6,387 bases of DNA from an uncultured Eubacteriales bacterium (GTDB taxonomy: Bacteria > Bacillota > Clostridia > Oscillospirales > Oscillospiraceae). The notes under the pieces are model-generated. The model saw nothing but the letters and a program-made list of their open reading frames with translations, had not been told where the DNA came from and did no database searches. Below are positions 6,157 to 6,387 of this stretch, in pieces. The translations under genes and the position numbers were made by a program. Within the stretch, counting starts at the first letter, position 1. The number at the start of each line of letters is the position of its first letter. The stretch is from assembly GCA_902475855.1 (NCBI GenBank), contig CABSBF010000085.1:1-6387 (forward strand), given 5' to 3'.

Positions 6157-6387
6157 AGCCCCTCTTAGAAGCCTCAAAGCACGGTGGCGCAAGGCTGTCA
6201 AAGTTTCCATATGCGAGGCGTAGCTGGTGCCTTGACCATCTCGTGACACAGTACTATTTCCTGCCCTGGTGAAATTGGCGTTTTTCACCAAGCGCTAACA
6301 ACGCAAAATTGCAAAGAATAAAATGTGTAACGGGTATGCCCAATAATAAATCCACTTTTTCTTACTTCCGTGTTGCCCATTGTACAG
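6157..6387. other. Gene-free right end, AT-richer, with a small hairpin
   Basis: No reading frame with a convincing start and ribosome binding site is seen on either strand. GGTGAAA (6268-6274) and TTTCACC (6283-6289) form a 7-bp hairpin with an 8-base loop. From about 6290 to the end the sequence turns markedly AT-rich compared with the operon, which may mark the edge of the accessory module or a regulatory region for something to the right. A TAAAAT (6319-6324) could be a -10 box, but no good -35 is placed before it. Confidence 0.4.

Noticed and set aside
6043..6291. 82-codon open frame on the minus strand
   Set aside because: It crosses the operon terminator and the end of the 224-residue gene, its start lies in a hairpin arm, and the protein shows no family features.
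6296..6324. Possible promoter with -10 TAAAAT
   Set aside because: The hexamer 17 bases upstream (TAACAA) is a poor -35, and AT-rich sequence gives such -10 matches easily.
6336..6387. ATG opening a frame (MPNNKSTFSYFRVAHCT) that runs off the window end
   Set aside because: No ribosome binding site precedes it and only 17 codons are visible; it cannot be supported without sequence to the right.

Overview
The window looks like an accessory, probably mobile, region from a fairly GC-rich gut-type Firmicute (Clostridia). This is an inference from strong AGGAGG-type ribosome binding sites, U-tract terminators, and CPxCG zinc-ribbon proteins of a kind common on integrative elements of that group. 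No integrase, relaxase, transposase, tRNA, rRNA or CRISPR array is visible, so the type of element is not decided here. All supported genes are on the + strand.

Left part (1-763): the 3' end of an ABC/OLD-like AAA ATPase gene is cut by the window start. It overlaps by 4 bases with a 59-codon gene of unknown function. A gene-free stretch follows (623-775) holding three inverted repeats. The last is a textbook intrinsic terminator that ends only about 2 bases before the ribosome binding site of the next gene.

Central operon (776-6092): five tightly packed genes. They are a 75-residue zinc ribbon; a 369-residue protein with 14 cysteines in its N-terminal half and a basic tail; a 61-residue protein of unknown function; a 1013-residue fusion of an N6-adenine DNA methyltransferase and an SNF2-type helicase; and a 224-residue zinc-ribbon protein. 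Overlaps of 4 and 20 bases, gaps of 20 and 80 bases, and a terminator at 6114-6156 make this one likely transcription unit. A second strong hairpin without a U tract lies just before the fusion gene.

The fusion protein is the functional centre. It has SAM-binding and NPPF methylation motifs followed by Walker A, DESD and QxxxRxxR helicase motifs, but no nuclease domain that I can recognise. The closest described concept is the methyltransferase-helicase fusion of phage P1 DarB (anti-restriction). Separate methylase and SNF2 genes also occur in defence systems such as DISARM. The cysteine-rich neighbours may be DNA-binding or scaffold partners, but this rests on position alone.

Right end (6157-6387): no supported gene. 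The sequence becomes AT-richer and holds one small hairpin.
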